Assembly: GCF_002705925.1 (NCBI RefSeq)
Contig: NZ_NKRE01000001.1
Location: forward strand, 810,838-874,837
Direction of reading: 5' to 3'
From: Mycobacterium ostraviense
GTDB taxonomy: Bacteria; Actinomycetota; Actinomycetes; Mycobacteriales; Mycobacteriaceae
Length of the DNA: 64,000 nucleotides
Shown here: piece by piece, positions 61,736 through 64,000 of the stretch
How the letters are laid out: the number at the start of each line of letters is the position of its first letter
How positions within the stretch are numbered: the first letter of the stretch is position 1
Made by a program: the position numbers and the translations under genes
The notes under the pieces: generated by a model
Told to the model about the DNA's origin: nothing
What the model saw: only the letters and a program-made list of their open reading frames with translations
Databases searched by the model: none

Positions 61736-62545
61736 CTAGACGGCGTCCGGCTTCGGCATGACGATGGGCTTGACGCCGTAGCGCGGGGCACCGAAGCCGG
61801 CGCTGTTGCGCGTCGCCGACGCCAATCCCGGCATGCCGGGAATGACGGCGCCCGGCGCCGCCTGCGGTGCGGCGGCGGTCCAGCCGGCACCTTGCAGCGT
61901 GCCGACTTGCGTGCTCGACACCAACGTGGCCGTCCCCGCCCAGGTCGGAGGAGCGGCTGCGCCGATCGAGGACACCTCGCCCAGGCCGGCGGCGATCGGC
62001 GCCCCGCCGACCGCGGCCTCGGCCACGGCCGCCGGTGCCAGGCCGGCGCCGCCGCCCACGGCTTCGGCGGCGCCGGCTTCGGCGGACTCCGCGGCAACCG
62101 GCAGCAGCGCACCGCTGCCCAACGCCAGCAAGTCCGACGCGGCCGATGCCCAGTTGCCGGTCCCGATGTTGAAGATATTGGCGAGATCCGTGATCCATCC
62201 GGGAGTCTGGCTGGGCAGCAGCGCCCCGAGGATGTCCGACAAGGGCGAGGCCGCCGCAGAAGAATTGGCCGCCTCGGCGGCCGCATAGGTCCCGGCGCTG
62301 ACGCCGAGGGTATTCACCAACATGTCGTACATGGCCGCTGCTTCGCTGCTGATCTGCTGGTACAAGCTCCCGTAGGCGGTGAACATCGACGCCTGCAGCA
62401 TCGACACTTCGTCGGCTGCCGCCGGTATCACGCCCGTGGTCGGGACTGCTGCGGCGACGTTCTCGGCGTCCATCACCGCGCCGATGGTCTGCAGCTTGCC
62501 CGCCGCAGCGGCCAGCTCATCTGGCTGTGTCGTCAGGAATGACAT
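61736..62545 (-). CDS. PE protein with SVP-like C-terminus (PE27-like)
   Basis: 269 residues from ATG 62545, AAGGAG 7 bp upstream. The PE domain is residues 1-100 ([40 protein letters not shown]). The C-terminal part resembles the tail of SVP-type PPE proteins: [12 protein letters not shown] and [20 protein letters not shown], matching the end of its PPE neighbour. The Y-x3-D/E secretion signal is seen as YDMLVN/YAAAEA. The gene corresponds to PE27 (Rv2769c) by position. Confidence 0.92.
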   Translation of the reverse strand: MSFLTTQPDELAAAAGKLQTIGAVMDAENVAAAVPTTGVIPAAADEVSMLQASMFTAYGSLYQQISSEAAAMYDMLVNTLGVSAGTYAAAEAANSSAAASPLSDILGALLPSQTPGWITDLANIFNIGTGNWASAASDLLALGSGALLPVAAESAEAGAAEAVGGGAGLAPAAVAEAAVGGAPIAAGLGEVSSIGAAAPPTWAGTATLVSSTQVGTLQGAGWTAAAPQAAPGAVIPGMPGLASATRNSAGFGAPRYGVKPIVMPKPDAV

Positions 62546-62848
62546 CTGTGCTCCTTGTGTTTCGAAACATGCCGACCGGTTGCGGCGGCCACTTTCTGTG
62601 GATTTGCTGGACAGCTTCTGGCTATTTGCTGAACAGTGTCTGTGCGTTGAGGATAAGGCTAGTGATCCACGCTCCCGCCGTCGCAATCCAAAGGCGTCAA
62701 CGATGAGTCCCGTTACTGTTTCTTAACGCCAACGCCGGCAGTGCTAACACTGTCCTGTCGAGCGTGACATCTTCCGTTGACCAGCGGCATCGAAATGAGA
62801 GGCGTGGCGCACATTTCTACGCTGCGCGGCGACAGCGCCAACCGCCGG
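62546..62848. other. Promoter region of the PE/PPE pair
   Basis: 303 bp between the acyl-CoA synthetase and PE genes. It holds a short direct repeat (ATTTGCTGGACAG / ATTTGCTGAACAG at about 62611 and 62631) and AT-richer DNA near 62630-62660. No gene or hairpin is supported. Confidence 0.45.
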
Positions 62849-64000
62849 TCAATGCACCGGCGAACCCCACCGGACCTGTTCGCGAAGCTTGCCCTTGAGC
62901 AGTTTGCCGCCGGCGTTGCGCGGCAGCGCTTCGGTCACCACCGTGACGTACTGCGGAACCTTGAAGTCGGCCAGTTGCCGGCGGCAGTGGTCGAGCACCG
63001 CCGTCACGTCGATCGGGTCCGCGCCCACATACAACACCGCGCCGACCTTCTCCCCCATGACGTCGTCCGGCACCCCCAGCACACAGGCATCGGCGACGCC
63101 GGGGGCCGACAGCAGCGCGGATTCGACCTCCACACTGGAGACATTCTCGCCGCCCCGGTTGATGATGTCCTTGAGCCGATCGACGATGTGCACCCGGCCC
63201 ACGTCGTCAACACGTACCCCGTCGCCGGTATGCAACCAGCCGTCGACGATCGTCGCCGCGGTGGCTTCCGGCCGATTCCAGTAGCCCGCGGTCACGTTCG
63301 CCCCGCGGACCACCAACTCGCCCATCATCTCGCCCGGGTCGGGGTCGTCGCCGCGATACGGAACCACCCCGAGATCCACTGAGGGAACCGCATAACCGAC
63401 CGAGTCGGCGTGTTCGGCCGCATCCCAATCAGGCAGCACCGTCATCAGGGAGGCCGACTCGGTCATGCCGTATCCGTTGAACACCGTTGCTTGCGGAAAC
63501 GCGTCCTTGACCGAGCGCACCAACGACGGGGCGATCGGCGCACCTCCGTAGCCGACCCAACGCACCGAGGAGACGTCGGTGCCGGGAAAACCCTTGTGCC
63601 GCAGCGCTAACGAGTAGACAGCCGGAACCGTCACCAGGAGCGAGATGTGCTCGGCGGGAAGTGTCGCGAGCAACTGGTCCAGGTTGAGGGCGGGCATGAT
63701 CACCGACGCCCCGCCGACGCGGGCGGCTGCCAGCAGCTGCGAGTTACAACCGGTCGCGTGGAACAGCGGAACCGAAATCAGGGTGCGCAGCTCGTCACCG
63801 AGATCTGGTGACAGCCCAAGACATCTGGCCCCGTTCTCGGTGTTGGTCACGAATGCCTCGTGGGTGGTCGGCACACCTTTGGGATGGCCGGTGGTTCCCG
63901 AGGTGTAGAACAGCGCCGCCACATCGGATGGGCCGAGTCGTTCGGTCACGAACGGGTCGCCGTCGGGCAATGCGGTGTCCGCGCTCAGGTCGATCCGGGC
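62849..64000 (-). CDS. Acyl-CoA synthetase (FadD, AMP-binding), N-terminus cut by window edge
   Basis: The frame is open to the window edge; 384 codons seen, perhaps 60-75% of the protein. P-loop-like YTSGTTGHPKGV, adenylate motif YGMTESASLM, GWLHTGD and the hinge DRLKDIINRGGENV are all intact, and the catalytic lysine lies in PRNAGGKLLKGKL. It activates a carboxylic acid as acyl-AMP and transfers it to CoA. Chain length is unknown. It fits with the fadE, fabG5 and carboxylase genes nearby. Confidence 0.94.
   Translation of the reverse strand, partial: ARIDLSADTALPDGDPFVTERLGPSDVAALFYTSGTTGHPKGVPTTHEAFVTNTENGARCLGLSPDLGDELRTLISVPLFHATGCNSQLLAAARVGGASVIMPALNLDQLLATLPAEHISLLVTVPAVYSLALRHKGFPGTDVSSVRWVGYGGAPIAPSLVRSVKDAFPQATVFNGYGMTESASLMTVLPDWDAAEHADSVGYAVPSVDLGVVPYRGDDPDPGEMMGELVVRGANVTAGYWNRPEATAATIVDGWLHTGDGVRVDDVGRVHIVDRLKDIINRGGENVSSVEVESALLSAPGVADACVLGVPDDVMGEKVGAVLYVGADPIDVTAVLDHCRRQLADFKVPQYVTVVTEALPRNAGGKLLKGKLREQVRWGSPVH

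Overview
The window is a high-GC chromosomal segment from a slow-growing Mycobacterium closely related to the M. tuberculosis complex (MTBC). Gene order follows the M. tuberculosis block Rv2719c to Rv2770c (chiZ, lexA, fadE20, hflX, dapF, miaA, miaB, recX, recA, psp genes, pgsA3, argA, ftsK, rnj, dapA, thyX, the hsd/vapBC region, dfrA, thyA, fabG5, PE27/PPE43). The protein sequences, as I recall them, match closely and several lengths are identical. It is not MTBC itself: recA has no intein, PE_PGRS47 and Rv2742c are missing, and several genes absent from M. tuberculosis are present (a transmembrane Ser/Thr kinase, an FhuF-like protein, a complete set of type I restriction genes, a single-chain acyl-CoA carboxylase, two extra fadE genes). 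Species cannot be fixed from this sequence alone. All M. tuberculosis comparisons come from memory, not from a search.

Layout. 1-1.8 kb: the divergent SOS pair chiZ/lexA, separated by LexA boxes, a RecA-NDp promoter and an array of 10-bp repeats interrupted by a 196-bp inverted-repeat element. 1.9-13.3 kb: an LGFP-repeat membrane protein, a TerC protein, fadE20, then the leftward hflX, dapF, miaA, Rv2728c group and two paralogous DMT-type transporters. 13.9-21.9 kb: a receptor-like kinase, a DUF349 protein, miaB, recX, recA, and a divergent FhuF-like [2Fe-2S] protein sharing the recA control region. 22-30 kb: a glycosyltransferase, ephG, the envelope-stress operon clgR-pspA-pspM, pgsA3, argA and ftsK. 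30.1-32.2 kb: a monooxygenase, SDR and methyltransferase operon. 32.2-34.7 kb: an accessory scar holding a broken acyltransferase and a truncated gene of unknown family. 34.7-38.2 kb: rnj, dapA, thyX.

38.2-50.6 kb is the defence and mobility island between thyX and the thyA/dfrA operon. It holds two vapBC modules and a full type I restriction-modification set (hsdM, two hsdS, hsdR). It also holds a DUF1016/YhcG-type nuclease gene, a helix-turn-helix ORF with a methylase-like/TRD fusion, and a divergent coiled-coil gene. hsdM and one hsdS are intact. hsdR, the other hsdS, the yhcG gene, the methylase-like gene and the coiled-coil gene each carry indels, stops or deletions that I could place. 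This looks like an intermediate between a complete restriction system and the orphan methyltransferase of M. tuberculosis.

50.6-53.1 kb is a tightly overlapping leftward operon thyA-dfrA-ycaQ-hsdS followed by vapBC42, which links dTMP/folate synthesis, a crosslink glycosylase-like protein and the specificity subunit. 53.1-64 kb is a lipid-metabolism region: a 56-bp tandem repeat, a dienelactone hydrolase, an SDR plus two acyl-CoA dehydrogenases, a single-chain long-chain acyl-CoA carboxylase, a PE/PPE pair and an acyl-CoA synthetase cut by the window edge. No tRNA, rRNA or CRISPR array was found.
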